22,580 bases of DNA from Aquirhabdus sp. (GTDB lineage Bacteria; Pseudomonadota; Gammaproteobacteria; Pseudomonadales; Moraxellaceae). Within the stretch, counting starts at the first letter, position 1, and each line of letters begins with the position of its first letter. The DNA is taken from NCBI GenBank assembly GCA_030150135.1, contig JASLGO010000061.1, forward strand, positions 1-22,580. Direction: 5' to 3'. Both the position numbers and the translations under genes were made by a program. This document shows, one piece after another, positions 7,656-15,370 of this stretch. Below the pieces are notes generated by a model. The model had not been told where the DNA came from, did not search any database, and worked only from the letters and a program-made list of their open reading frames with translations.

Positions 7656-9754
7656 TGAGAAGTAATAAGAGTGAAAGTTTACGCTTGCTGGCTGTGGATG
7701 AATCACATGCAATTGCAGAAGCATTGGTAGATCAACTCAAAACACAAGGAACTCCTACCCGACTTCAAGTTCTTGATGATAAAGAAGAGCTCGAGAAAGC
7801 TTTACGTCATGTTTGGGATATTGTCCTATTTGTTAAAGGCTATGACCTTGCATACGACGATGTATTACAGCTTATTAAAGATACCGATCAAGACCTCCCT
7901 CTTATTCTCTTATTGGATGATCTCAGTGCTTTCGACATCAACAATGCCGAAGACTTAAACAGTCCTATTTTAAAAGCATATAGCGCAGGCGCAGTTGATG
8001 TTTTGCCAATTAGCCATCCTTTGCAGTTAGTATTTTGCGTTAAACGTGAATTGCGAAATTTAGAGCATCGACGCATTAAACGTAGCCTTGAAGTTATGCT
8101 AGGAGACGCTGAACGTCGTAGCCAACTTTTGCTTAAGAACTCTCGTACTGCAGTTTCCTATGTTGATGAGGGCGTTCATATTTATGCAAATGAAGCCTAT
8201 CTAGAACTATTTGGATATGACTCGATTGACGAACTCATGGGAATGCCTCTCATTGATCTCGTGGACAGCAAAGATTTGCAAGAGTTTAAAGATTACCTCA
8301 AGACCTATACTAAGACAGGTCGCAATGAAACTGACTTCAATTTTAACGGGAATCGTGCGGATAAAAGTCAATTTGAAGCCATGCTTCAACTTGCACCAGC
8401 CAGTTTTGAAGGCGAACCGTGTACTCAGGTTATTATCCAGCATCAAGAAAAAGCTGACACTCGCCTACTTGAAGCACAGCTGGCTGCAGTTGAACGACTC
8501 GATACACTGACAGGTCTTGGAAACCGAAGAGCTTTTGAAGAATCTTTAGAATCAGCACGCGATACAGCGATACAAACCAAGTTTCAACATGCTTTGGTTT
8601 TCACAAGTATTGATAACATCGGTCAAATTAATGCCAGCGCAGGTATTGCAGGCAGCGATGCAACCGTGATTAAAATTAGTGATGTATTAAAGACCCAGTT
8701 TCATAATTCTCAATCATTTCGCTTCGGGGACTCTACATTTGCAACATTAGTTGCCAACACATCCTCAGACGATATTTGTACAGCAGCACTTGCTGCAACT
8801 GAACTCATTGCAAAATCACTCATTAGTGTTGGCAATCGCACTGTTCAAACAACGGTCAGTATTGGGATTGCCATGATTGGCGAAACCTCGCCGAATAGCG
8901 CAGAACTCTTATCTCGTGCATTCAACGCATCAGAAAAAGTGAAGATCCAGAATCAAGGTTTGGGTAATGGGGTTAATCTCTATAATCCTGCTGAGAACGC
9001 TTCAGAATCTGATCAAGCACTGCGTGAACTCCTTGAGGAAGCCTTGGAAAAAGGTAGCTTTAAGCTGATGTTCCAATCAGTCTATGATACAAACAGTGAT
9101 ACAGAACCATTCTTTGAAGTTTATGCCCGCTTGCCGCTTGCCAACGGTAAAACCATGCTACCAGAAGAATTTATGCCTGTTGCTCACCGCTATGGCATGG
9201 AAAGCCGTCTAGATCGTTGGATACTGCTTAACGCATGTAAACGCCTAAAAGCGCAGCAAGCCTCACATCCAAAAACACGGTTGCTCATTAACCTCAGCGC
9301 AGATTCACTGCAAGACACAAGCTTGCCAGTCTTAGTTGGAAAACTTGCAGGTGCGATTAGCACGGGTGGTAATAAACCAATCACACTTCAATTTAACGAA
9401 GGTGATGCGATTAATTATTTGGAACTTGCACGTAGTAACATCAAAGCTTTCCAAGAAAATGGATGCCAAGTTGCGATCAATAACTTTGGTTCATCATTGA
9501 ATGCAATGAGTTTGTTGGATCATCTCAAAATCGATTTAGTCAAAATGGACAAATCATTTGTGCAGGATCTAGGAAATGAAGAAAACTTCCAAGCAGTGAA
9601 GAAAGTAACCAGTGAGATTATTTCCCATAAGTCTCAAGTAATGGTTGCATATATCGAGACACCAATCGCAATGTCTAAAGCTTGGTCTATTGGAGCACGT
9701 TACTTACAAGGCTATCTAATCCAAATGCCAAGTGAAGAAATGGTTTTTGAATAA
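7655..9754 (+). CDS. fimX: FimX: degenerate REC-PAS-GGDEF-EAL c-di-GMP receptor for type IV pili
   Basis: A 699-residue cytoplasmic protein with four domains. A REC-like domain (about 1-135) has Val60 where the phospho-accepting Asp should be. A PAS domain (about 150-265) follows. The GGDEF domain (about 285-440) has G358-D-S-T-F instead of GGDEF. The EAL domain (about 460-699) has E488-V-Y instead of EAL and N609-N-F-G instead of DDFG. P. aeruginosa FimX has the same type of degeneracy (GDSIF, EVL) and works as a high-affinity c-di-GMP receptor for pilus assembly and twitching, not as a cyclase. Loss of cyclase and phosphodiesterase activity here is inferred from these residues. TTG at 7652 directly precedes ATG 7655; the ATG is preferred. 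AAGG lies 10 bases upstream. A strong terminator follows. Confidence 0.88.
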   Translation: MRSNKSESLRLLAVDESHAIAEALVDQLKTQGTPTRLQVLDDKEELEKALRHVWDIVLFVKGYDLAYDDVLQLIKDTDQDLPLILLLDDLSAFDINNAEDLNSPILKAYSAGAVDVLPISHPLQLVFCVKRELRNLEHRRIKRSLEVMLGDAERRSQLLLKNSRTAVSYVDEGVHIYANEAYLELFGYDSIDELMGMPLIDLVDSKDLQEFKDYLKTYTKTGRNETDFNFNGNRADKSQFEAMLQLAPASFEGEPCTQVIIQHQEKADTRLLEAQLAAVERLDTLTGLGNRRAFEESLESARDTAIQTKFQHALVFTSIDNIGQINASAGIAGSDATVIKISDVLKTQFHNSQSFRFGDSTFATLVANTSSDDICTAALAATELIAKSLISVGNRTVQTTVSIGIAMIGETSPNSAELLSRAFNASEKVKIQNQGLGNGVNLYNPAENASESDQALRELLEEALEKGSFKLMFQSVYDTNSDTEPFFEVYARLPLANGKTMLPEEFMPVAHRYGMESRLDRWILLNACKRLKAQQASHPKTRLLINLSADSLQDTSLPVLVGKLAGAISTGGNKPITLQFNEGDAINYLELARSNIKAFQENGCQVAINNFGSSLNAMSLLDHLKIDLVKMDKSFVQDLGNEENFQAVKKVTSEIISHKSQVMVAYIETPIAMSKAWSIGARYLQGYLIQMPSEEMVFE

Positions 9755-9783
9755 TTTTCAACGACTATAAATACTGTACTTAT

Positions 9784-9828
9784 AAATAAAGCCTTAAACA
9801 TCATCTTGTGTTTAAGGCTTTATTTTTG
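9784..9828. terminator. Strong bidirectional terminator between fimX and nadM
   Basis: A 17-base perfect stem: AAATAAAGCCTTAAACA (9784-9800) against TGTTTAAGGCTTTATTT (9809-9825), with an 8-base loop. It runs into Ts on the plus strand, and its A-rich left arm gives Us on the minus strand. It serves convergent fimX and nadM. Confidence 0.9.
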
Positions 9829-9859
9829 CCTAAGTCGTTAAAAAATATCCTGAATTGTA

Positions 9860-10864
9860 TTATTTAGCCAAATTTTCAATAATGGCGTAATGATCTTCAA
9901 ACATTGTATTTGACTTAACCTGATCTAATGGCAACCAAAAGGCACGTTTGGCATCATCACCACTGATCACCTCAGGACGATGAGGCAACTCATCAAGCTC
10001 AAAATAAAACGTTTGAGTGATTGTACGTCCACGTGAACAACGTTTTGGATCATCAAAAGTACCTTGTCCTCGATAGTATTTACGCCACTCAGAATCGGTT
10101 AAATCAATGTTCGTCTCTTCACGTAACTCACGGAGGCAAGCGTCAAATAGCGTTTCTTCTTGATCCAAGAATCCACCAGGTAACGCAAACAAGCCACGAC
10201 CAGGAAAATGTCCTCGTTCAATGAGTAAAATATGTCCTGAATGCACAACTACAGCATCAACCGTCACAAAAACAGGTGGATACGGTGCAACTGACCAAGA
10301 CTTTTTATAGTCTACGAGATATTGTGCTTCGGCTTGAAGTTCCAGATATTCTGGAAGTTGCATGAATTGTTTTAACAAATCCAATGTACTTAGAGGCACA
10401 TCATCAACTGTTGGAAGACTACCAAGCAAATAGGCATCTCGAATCGGTGTCGCAGAAATACCCTGATAGCTATCAACGGATACTGGCGTCCAATTTGGAA
10501 AAAGAGATAAGTAATAAGAAGTCTTATCTTTATAATGACCGATCAACCCAATACGAGATAATGAACTTACACCGTTTACCGAGGCAACAGCTTTTTCAAC
10601 GGATTGAACCCACCGAAAATCGTCATACAAAATATCAACTAATGGAACGCAATGAATCCGAGCTGCGTCGATTTGATCAAATGCAGACAAAATCATTTCT
10701 GCGCGTTCATCAAAACTAAATACATTACGTGTGCTTCGAGGTTGCTCGGCTGAACCGATCAGTAAAATGACCTGCGTACTCTGTGATAAGGCCGTTTTAA
10801 TGACAGCCAAATGTCCCTGATGAAATGGCTGAAACCGACCAATAAAAACCAAATAATCAAACAA
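9860..10864 (-). CDS. nadM: Bifunctional NMN adenylyltransferase / Nudix hydrolase (NadM-Nudix)
   Basis: A fusion protein of NAD metabolism. The N-terminal half is a NadM-type nucleotidyltransferase that joins NMN and ATP to give NAD: FIGRFQPFHQGH carries the HxGH motif, and ISATPIRD is the SxTxxR-like signature. The C-terminal half is a Nudix domain with the box G-x5-E-x7-REL-x-EE beginning at GGFLDQEE; the usual Gly near the end of the box is Asn (EETNID). ADP-ribose pyrophosphatase activity is known for some such fusions, but the substrate here is not shown. TTG at 10864 (MFDYLVFIGRF) is chosen because AGAGG lies eight bases upstream. The in-frame TTG at 10882 has no ribosome-binding site. 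It is downstream of the GspE/PilB-like gene with a 59-base gap, possibly in the same operon. Confidence 0.92.
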   Translation of the reverse strand: MFDYLVFIGRFQPFHQGHLAVIKTALSQSTQVILLIGSAEQPRSTRNVFSFDERAEMILSAFDQIDAARIHCVPLVDILYDDFRWVQSVEKAVASVNGVSSLSRIGLIGHYKDKTSYYLSLFPNWTPVSVDSYQGISATPIRDAYLLGSLPTVDDVPLSTLDLLKQFMQLPEYLELQAEAQYLVDYKKSWSVAPYPPVFVTVDAVVVHSGHILLIERGHFPGRGLFALPGGFLDQEETLFDACLRELREETNIDLTDSEWRKYYRGQGTFDDPKRCSRGRTITQTFYFELDELPHRPEVISGDDAKRAFWLPLDQVKSNTMFEDHYAIIENLAK

Positions 10865-10923
10865 ACGTCTAACCTCTTTCAATCACGACTCAACAAAACA
10901 GCATCCATAATGTATTTCTAACA

Positions 10924-12705
10924 TTAACTCAAAGGTACGACACGCATCACTTCCTCAAGTGTGGTTTGACCTTCAGCAACACGTCTTGCGCCTGCTAATC
11001 GCAAGGGTAACAGCCCTTCGCGATATGCCTGCTGCTTAATCTGATTTAAAGTTCCACCATCGCCAATAATTCGTTTCATTTCTGTCGTGAGAATCAGAAT
11101 TTCATACACACCCATTCGTCCACGATAGCCTGTTCCTCGGCACTCTTCGCAACCGACCGCTCGGTAAATTTTAGCTGGTGGTTCACTTCGCCACGGACTA
11201 ACTAATTTATTCCAAACCTCTACATCAGTATCCATCTGAGTTTTGCATAACGGACATAACGTTCTCACTAGACGCTGTGCCATCACCCCAAGAATCGTTG
11301 CTGAAGTTAAAAAAGGTTGCACACCTAAATCATGCAAACGTGTCAGAGAACTAGGGGCATCATTGGTATGTAATGTCGATAAAACCAAATGTCCCGTCAA
11401 TGCCGCTTGAATCGCCATATCCGCAGTTTCATGATCACGTATTTCACCAATCATAATAATATCAGGATCTTGGCGCATCAAAGAACGTACACCTTCCGCA
11501 AATCCAAGCTCAATCGCGCTTTGTACCTGCATTTGGTTGAAACTCGGCTCGATCATTTCAATTGGATCTTCGATCGTACAGACATTCACCTGATCGGTTG
11601 CAAGTTGTTTTAAAGTCGAATAAAGCGTCGTGGTTTTACCTGATCCTGTTGGGCCTGTGACCAGAATAATTCCGTTTGGATGAGAAGCCATCTCTTTCCA
11701 TTTTTCAAGATCGCTACCTGTTAAACCAAGTTGTTCAAATGAACGCACTAAGACTTCTGGGTCAAAAATACGCATGACCATCTTTTCACCGAAAGCAGTC
11801 GGTAATGTCGAAATACGAAGCTCGGTTTCTAAACCCTTTGGTGTACGCGTCTTAAGGCGACCGTCCTGTGGCTTACGCTTTTCTGCAACATTTAAACGAC
11901 TTAGAATCTTGATGCGGGACACAACCGCCAACAAAACAGGCCCTGGCATGTCATACACTGTATGCAAGACGCCATCGATACGAAAGCGGACCCGACCCGC
12001 TTCTCGTCGAGGTTCTAGGTGAATATCACTCGCACGTTGATCAAATGCATACTGCAACAACCAATCCACAATACGCACGATATGTTGGTCATTTGCATCA
12101 GGATTGAGCATATCGCCTAATTGCAATAATGCTTCAACACCTTTGGTTGTTGCCTCTGTCCCACCGCCTTTCGCGCCAGCAATCGCACGTGTAACTTGAT
12201 AAAATTCAGCTAGATAACGTACCAATTGCTCTGGATTAAGCATGACGCGCTTAATCTTACGAGGTTGAAGTGTATGCGCCAGATTATCAACCCAATCGTC
12301 ATAAAAAGGCTGATCACTCCCGATCGTAACGGTCTCAGCATCAACAAGCACGGCTAAAATCTTATGACGTTCAGCGTACTCAAGCGACATAATCGATGTC
12401 ACTGCTGGTACATTAACTTTCAAAGGGTCAATACGATAAACAGGCATGCCTGCTTTCTGTGCAAGCCATTGTGTCAGTACATCCAGCGTAAGTTTAGGCG
12501 CTAATGCTTGTGTATTTGTGGCAGCTAAGTCGGTCAATTTAAAGTCAGCAATAATCATCAGCGGATGCCAAGTGAGCTGTTCTTTACGACGCGCGGTTGT
12601 CGTGACTAGATTCACATCACGCTGTGTAATTCGACCATCATGAAGTAGCTGTTCCAAGCACCAGCGTACGTCCACTTGAATTGAAAATTTCTTTTTTGCT
12701 GTCAT
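10924..12705 (-). CDS. GspE/PilB-family ATPase (type II secretion or type IV pilus motor)
   Basis: A 593-residue secretion/pilus hexameric ATPase. The core has Walker A GPTGSGKT at 351-358, the Asp box TIEDPIE, Walker B with RQDPDIIMIGEIRD, and the His box STLHTNDA. A tetracysteine zinc motif follows (LCPLCK, then GCEECRGTGYRG). The N-terminal 200 residues are an MshEN/N1-like module containing VYRIDPLKVN and HKILAVLV. The start ATG 12705 has GGA seven bases upstream; ATG 12714 lies too close to it. No gsp or pil operon genes adjoin it. It may be T2SS GspE or a second T4P extension motor such as TfpB, described in A. baylyi. Its 1.2 kb distance from fimX slightly favours a pilus role, but sequence alone does not decide. 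It lies 62 bases after trmO. Confidence 0.88.
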   Translation of the reverse strand: MTAKKKFSIQVDVRWCLEQLLHDGRITQRDVNLVTTTARRKEQLTWHPLMIIADFKLTDLAATNTQALAPKLTLDVLTQWLAQKAGMPVYRIDPLKVNVPAVTSIMSLEYAERHKILAVLVDAETVTIGSDQPFYDDWVDNLAHTLQPRKIKRVMLNPEQLVRYLAEFYQVTRAIAGAKGGGTEATTKGVEALLQLGDMLNPDANDQHIVRIVDWLLQYAFDQRASDIHLEPRREAGRVRFRIDGVLHTVYDMPGPVLLAVVSRIKILSRLNVAEKRKPQDGRLKTRTPKGLETELRISTLPTAFGEKMVMRIFDPEVLVRSFEQLGLTGSDLEKWKEMASHPNGIILVTGPTGSGKTTTLYSTLKQLATDQVNVCTIEDPIEMIEPSFNQMQVQSAIELGFAEGVRSLMRQDPDIIMIGEIRDHETADMAIQAALTGHLVLSTLHTNDAPSSLTRLHDLGVQPFLTSATILGVMAQRLVRTLCPLCKTQMDTDVEVWNKLVSPWRSEPPAKIYRAVGCEECRGTGYRGRMGVYEILILTTEMKRIIGDGGTLNQIKQQAYREGLLPLRLAGARRVAEGQTTLEEVMRVVPLS

Positions 12706-12767
12706 CACACACATTCCATGTCAATATTCTTTAAATCCACATCATCACAACAGTTTTTTTTTTACAA

Positions 12768-13529
12768 CTAACGCGCCGTTAGCTCTTTTATCCAGATTAC
12801 TCCAGACTGTACGCTAAAGCGAACATTAACGCGATCATAAGACATTCCATAATCTCGTAATGCATCTTCTTGGTAAGCTGGACGGGGATCAAGAGCAAGT
12901 ATCCGTTCAATCAAAGGCAGTTGATGATTACTTAACACACCTAATGAGATCAGTTGGTGCTTTTGCCAAAGCGCAGCGCGAGTCCAATGCACAGGATGTA
13001 ATTCAGGTGCTTCTAGCGCAAATCCACTCGTAGCATTTTCAATCGAATCGCTATATGCAATATAAGGCTTAAGATCAATCAGCGGCGTTCCATCAACTAA
13101 ATCTGGGCCAACAATATGTAATCGTACTCGCCCTTTGACGACCTCAATGCGATCTAATCGTACCGCAGATAAACCCAGCGGCGCAGGACGATACATACTA
13201 CGTGATGCAAACACACCGATTTTTTCATTTCCACCTAAACGCGGCGGTCGAATCTGAGCACGGAAAGACTCTGAGGATGACGAGCCATTCGTTGTGGAAG
13301 ATTGATCGACTGAAGGCTTTAGATGACGATTTTGATGAAACTGCCAAATCAACCATAAATGACTAAATCCCTCCAATCCTTCAAATGCTGCAGGCTGATC
13401 GTAAGGAGGAATGAACTCAATGACGCCTTCCACATCAACCAAGTTAGGTTGACGTGGAACACCGAATTTTTCAATAAAAGGCGTATGTACATAACCGATA
13501 ATAGGTACCGTAATACGATGCTCTGTCAT
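12768..13529 (-). CDS. trmO: tRNA (N6-threonylcarbamoyladenosine37-N6)-methyltransferase TrmO
   Basis: TrmO (YaeB/TsaA/VirR family) methylates t6A37 of ACY-decoding tRNA-Thr to m6t6A, using S-adenosylmethionine. The 253-residue protein has the TrmO order: IGYVHTPFIEKFGVPRQP at the start, FEGLEGFSHLWLIWQFH, then FASRSMYRPAPLGLSAVRL, and VDGTPLIDLKPYI. In E. coli-type proteins the R-S-x-x-R-P-x-x-x-G-L-S motif is usually RSPFRPNPIGLS; here it is RSMYRPAPLGLS. A Ser/Thr-rich insertion (SVDQSSTTNGSSSSES) sits between the first two blocks. The C-terminal LDPRPAYQED is typical. Gap to the ATPase gene is 62 bases. Confidence 0.92.
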   Translation of the reverse strand: MTEHRITVPIIGYVHTPFIEKFGVPRQPNLVDVEGVIEFIPPYDQPAAFEGLEGFSHLWLIWQFHQNRHLKPSVDQSSTTNGSSSSESFRAQIRPPRLGGNEKIGVFASRSMYRPAPLGLSAVRLDRIEVVKGRVRLHIVGPDLVDGTPLIDLKPYIAYSDSIENATSGFALEAPELHPVHWTRAALWQKHQLISLGVLSNHQLPLIERILALDPRPAYQEDALRDYGMSYDRVNVRFSVQSGVIWIKELTAR

Positions 13530-13874
13530 TGATCGCCCTAAATTGGAAATGATATTGTCGCCTATGTATTAACTAAAAAATTACACCTTACAGTTATTTT
13601 TCAATCAAATCTTTGTATAAACAATATTTTATATGCTTAATACCACTAAATAACATACACAATATGTAGTTTCTGAGTACATCTACATCATTTACTAATC
13701 AGTTTTACTTATAACTAAAATAAAATGAAATAGGTTTATCAATGAGAACTTTTCGGTAGAATAGCGACATTGAATTTTCCTCGTTGCATAGAAGCTACTT
13801 TCTCTGGAAATTATATTTCTCAGAGTCTTTTTTGCTGAAATCGAGATCAGACACATCACACGAATAGAGACATT
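13530..13874. other. 345-base divergent intergenic region between trmO and fpr
   Basis: AT-rich spacer without a supported gene. It must hold the promoters of trmO (minus) and fpr (plus). TAGAAT at 13757-13762 is the best -10 toward fpr, with a poor -35 (TTTATC, 16-base spacer). Poor -35 boxes are common at activator-dependent promoters, and fpr is activator-controlled in pseudomonads. A terminator-like hairpin (13802-13833) lies downstream of that -10. Confidence 0.6.
13802..13833 (+). terminator. Terminator-like hairpin in the fpr leader (possible attenuator)
   Basis: CTCTG-GAAA (13802-13810) pairs with TTTC-T-CAGAG (13816-13825, one bulged T) around TTATA. TCTTTTTT follows directly. There is no upstream plus-strand gene to terminate, so it would act inside the fpr leader, about 40 bases before the start codon. 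Confidence 0.42.
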
Positions 13875-14651
13875 ATGGCAGCATTTAACTCCGAACGTAT
13901 TACTCATGTGCATCATTGGAACGATACGTTATTCAGTTTCAAATCGACTCGCGATCCAGGCTTACGCTTTAAGAATGGTCAATTCGTCATGATCGGACTC
14001 GAAGTCAATGGCAAGCCACTGATGCGTGCCTACTCCATCGCCAGTGCCAACTATGAACATGAAATGGAATTCTTCTCCATTAAAGTTCAAGATGGTCCAT
14101 TAACTTCTGTACTGCAAAATCTAAAAGTGGGTGATGAATTACTCATGAGCAAAAAACCAACAGGAACACTTGTTCTTGATGACCTTTTGCCAGGTAAAAA
14201 TCTCTATATGTTGTCAACAGGCACAGGTCTTGCACCGTTCTTATCGCTCATTCGCGATCCTGAAACTTACGAACGTTTTGAAAAAGTCGTATTAATTCAT
14301 GGTGTTCGTTATGTCAATGAACTCGCGTATACAGACTTGATCGAAAACATCTTGCCGAATGATGAGTTCTTTGCAGAATTAGTCAAAGATAAACTGATCT
14401 ATTACCCAACCGTCACACGCGAACCATTCCGTAATCAAGGTCGTATTACCACGTTGATCGAAAATGGCAAACTGTTCGAAGACCTTGGATTGCCACGTTT
14501 CAATCGTGAAACTGACCGTGCAATGATGTGTGGTAGCCCAACGATGTTGAAAGACTTGAGTGATTTGCTGGATCAACACGGCTTAGTTGTTTCACCGCGT
14601 ATGGGTGATCCAGGTGACTACGTGATCGAACGTGCATTCGTTGAAAAATAA
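13875..14651 (+). CDS. fpr: Ferredoxin/flavodoxin-NADP+ reductase
   Basis: A 258-residue FAD enzyme of the short bacterial FNR type (Azotobacter/Pseudomonas FprA-like). It moves electrons between NADPH and ferredoxin or flavodoxin for Fe-S, oxidative-stress and redox functions in the cytoplasm. RAYSIASANYE (about residues 50-60) is the FAD-binding RxYS motif. GTGLAPFLSLIRDPETY binds NADP. MMCGSPTMLKDL precedes the C terminus. The protein ends in VIERAFVEK, the short aromatic C-terminal tail of this group. ATG 13875 follows the long leader described above. A strong terminator follows, so it is probably monocistronic. Confidence 0.94.
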   Translation: MAAFNSERITHVHHWNDTLFSFKSTRDPGLRFKNGQFVMIGLEVNGKPLMRAYSIASANYEHEMEFFSIKVQDGPLTSVLQNLKVGDELLMSKKPTGTLVLDDLLPGKNLYMLSTGTGLAPFLSLIRDPETYERFEKVVLIHGVRYVNELAYTDLIENILPNDEFFAELVKDKLIYYPTVTREPFRNQGRITTLIENGKLFEDLGLPRFNRETDRAMMCGSPTMLKDLSDLLDQHGLVVSPRMGDPGDYVIERAFVEK

Positions 14652-14670
14652 GATCGTTTTTTAGTAAATA

Positions 14671-14699
14671 AAAAGGACGCTTTCATGGCGTCCTTTTTT
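14671..14699 (+). terminator. Terminator of fpr
   Basis: AAAAGGACGC (14671-14680) pairs with GCGTCCTTTT (14688-14697) around a 7-base loop and ends in six Ts. The A-rich left arm lets it also serve the convergent YceI-family gene on the minus strand. Confidence 0.9.
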
Positions 14700-14713
14700 A
14701 TTGTCTAGCAACT

Positions 14714-15370
14714 CTAATGTTTTAAAACCTTTGCTAAATCATCAGGATTCACATTGTTTGACGTCATCACGCCAACCAGATGAACAGCAATATCATTACC
14801 CACAAATGAGCTATAACTGGTCATTCCCCATTCAGAACGGCTGATCGTAGAATCAGCAGTTGCACTAATACTCACAACTTTTGAGACAGGATCAACTTTA
14901 GGTTTTTCTAATGCCACTTTGACCTTAACTGGCTTAGTGATACCCAGCATCGTCAAGTCGCCTTGCATCACGACATGTGCAGGATCAATTTGAGTGACGC
15001 CTGTACTTTTGAAAGTTGCCGTTGGAAACTTATCGGTATTAAATAATGAACTTCCTTTTAAGGTACTGTCGCGCATTCCGAGTCCAGTAGACACACTACC
15101 CGTCTGTACCGTAAAAACGATTTGCAAATGTTGTTGATCAAACACATCACCAGTAATCTGACCATCAAATTTATTAAAACTACCTGTGACCTGAGTCAAA
15201 CCACTGGGTGGTGTAATAAACGTAACGCTGGTTTTCCCAAGATCAAACTGCCAATTCGCTGCATAGGTCAAGCTCGCACTGCAAAAGCCAAGCAACCCCA
15301 CACACAAAACCAACGCTGACTTTCTTACTGCTTTTACTTGATTTATTTTATGAGTCATTATGTTCATCAT
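14714..15370 (-). CDS. Periplasmic YceI-family protein
   Basis: A 218-residue exported protein. A basic N terminus and a hydrophobic stretch (about 18-35) are followed by a likely cleavage site near Ala37-Ala38 (TYAA|NW). The mature part has the YceI lipocalin-like barrel: WQFDLGKTSVTFIT, VTGSFNKFDGQI, MRDSTLKGSSLFNTDKFPTA, GDLTMLGITKPVKV and SRSEWGMTSYSSFVGNDI. Family members bind isoprenoid or other amphiphilic lipids; the ligand is not evident here. The start at 15370 has AAGGGG seven bases upstream and lies inside the last 23 bases of hemA, implying coupled translation. ATG 15358 is an alternative. Convergent with fpr. Confidence 0.87.
   Translation of the reverse strand: MMNIMTHKINQVKAVRKSALVLCVGLLGFCSASLTYAANWQFDLGKTSVTFITPPSGLTQVTGSFNKFDGQITGDVFDQQHLQIVFTVQTGSVSTGLGMRDSTLKGSSLFNTDKFPTATFKSTGVTQIDPAHVVMQGDLTMLGITKPVKVKVALEKPKVDPVSKVVSISATADSTISRSEWGMTSYSSFVGNDIAVHLVGVMTSNNVNPDDLAKVLKH

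Noticed and set aside
10384..10719. 111-residue open frame antisense to nadM
   Set aside because: It lies wholly within the well-supported nadM gene, lacks a ribosome-binding site, and its composition looks like a shadow frame.
12744..12770. Poly-T run between trmO and the ATPase gene as a terminator
   Set aside because: On the minus-strand transcript it is a poly-A run, and no stable hairpin precedes it, so it gives no U-tract for termination of trmO.
13695..13916. 73-residue minus-strand frame in the trmO-fpr spacer
   Set aside because: It overlaps the fpr start, is AT-driven in composition, and resembles no known protein.
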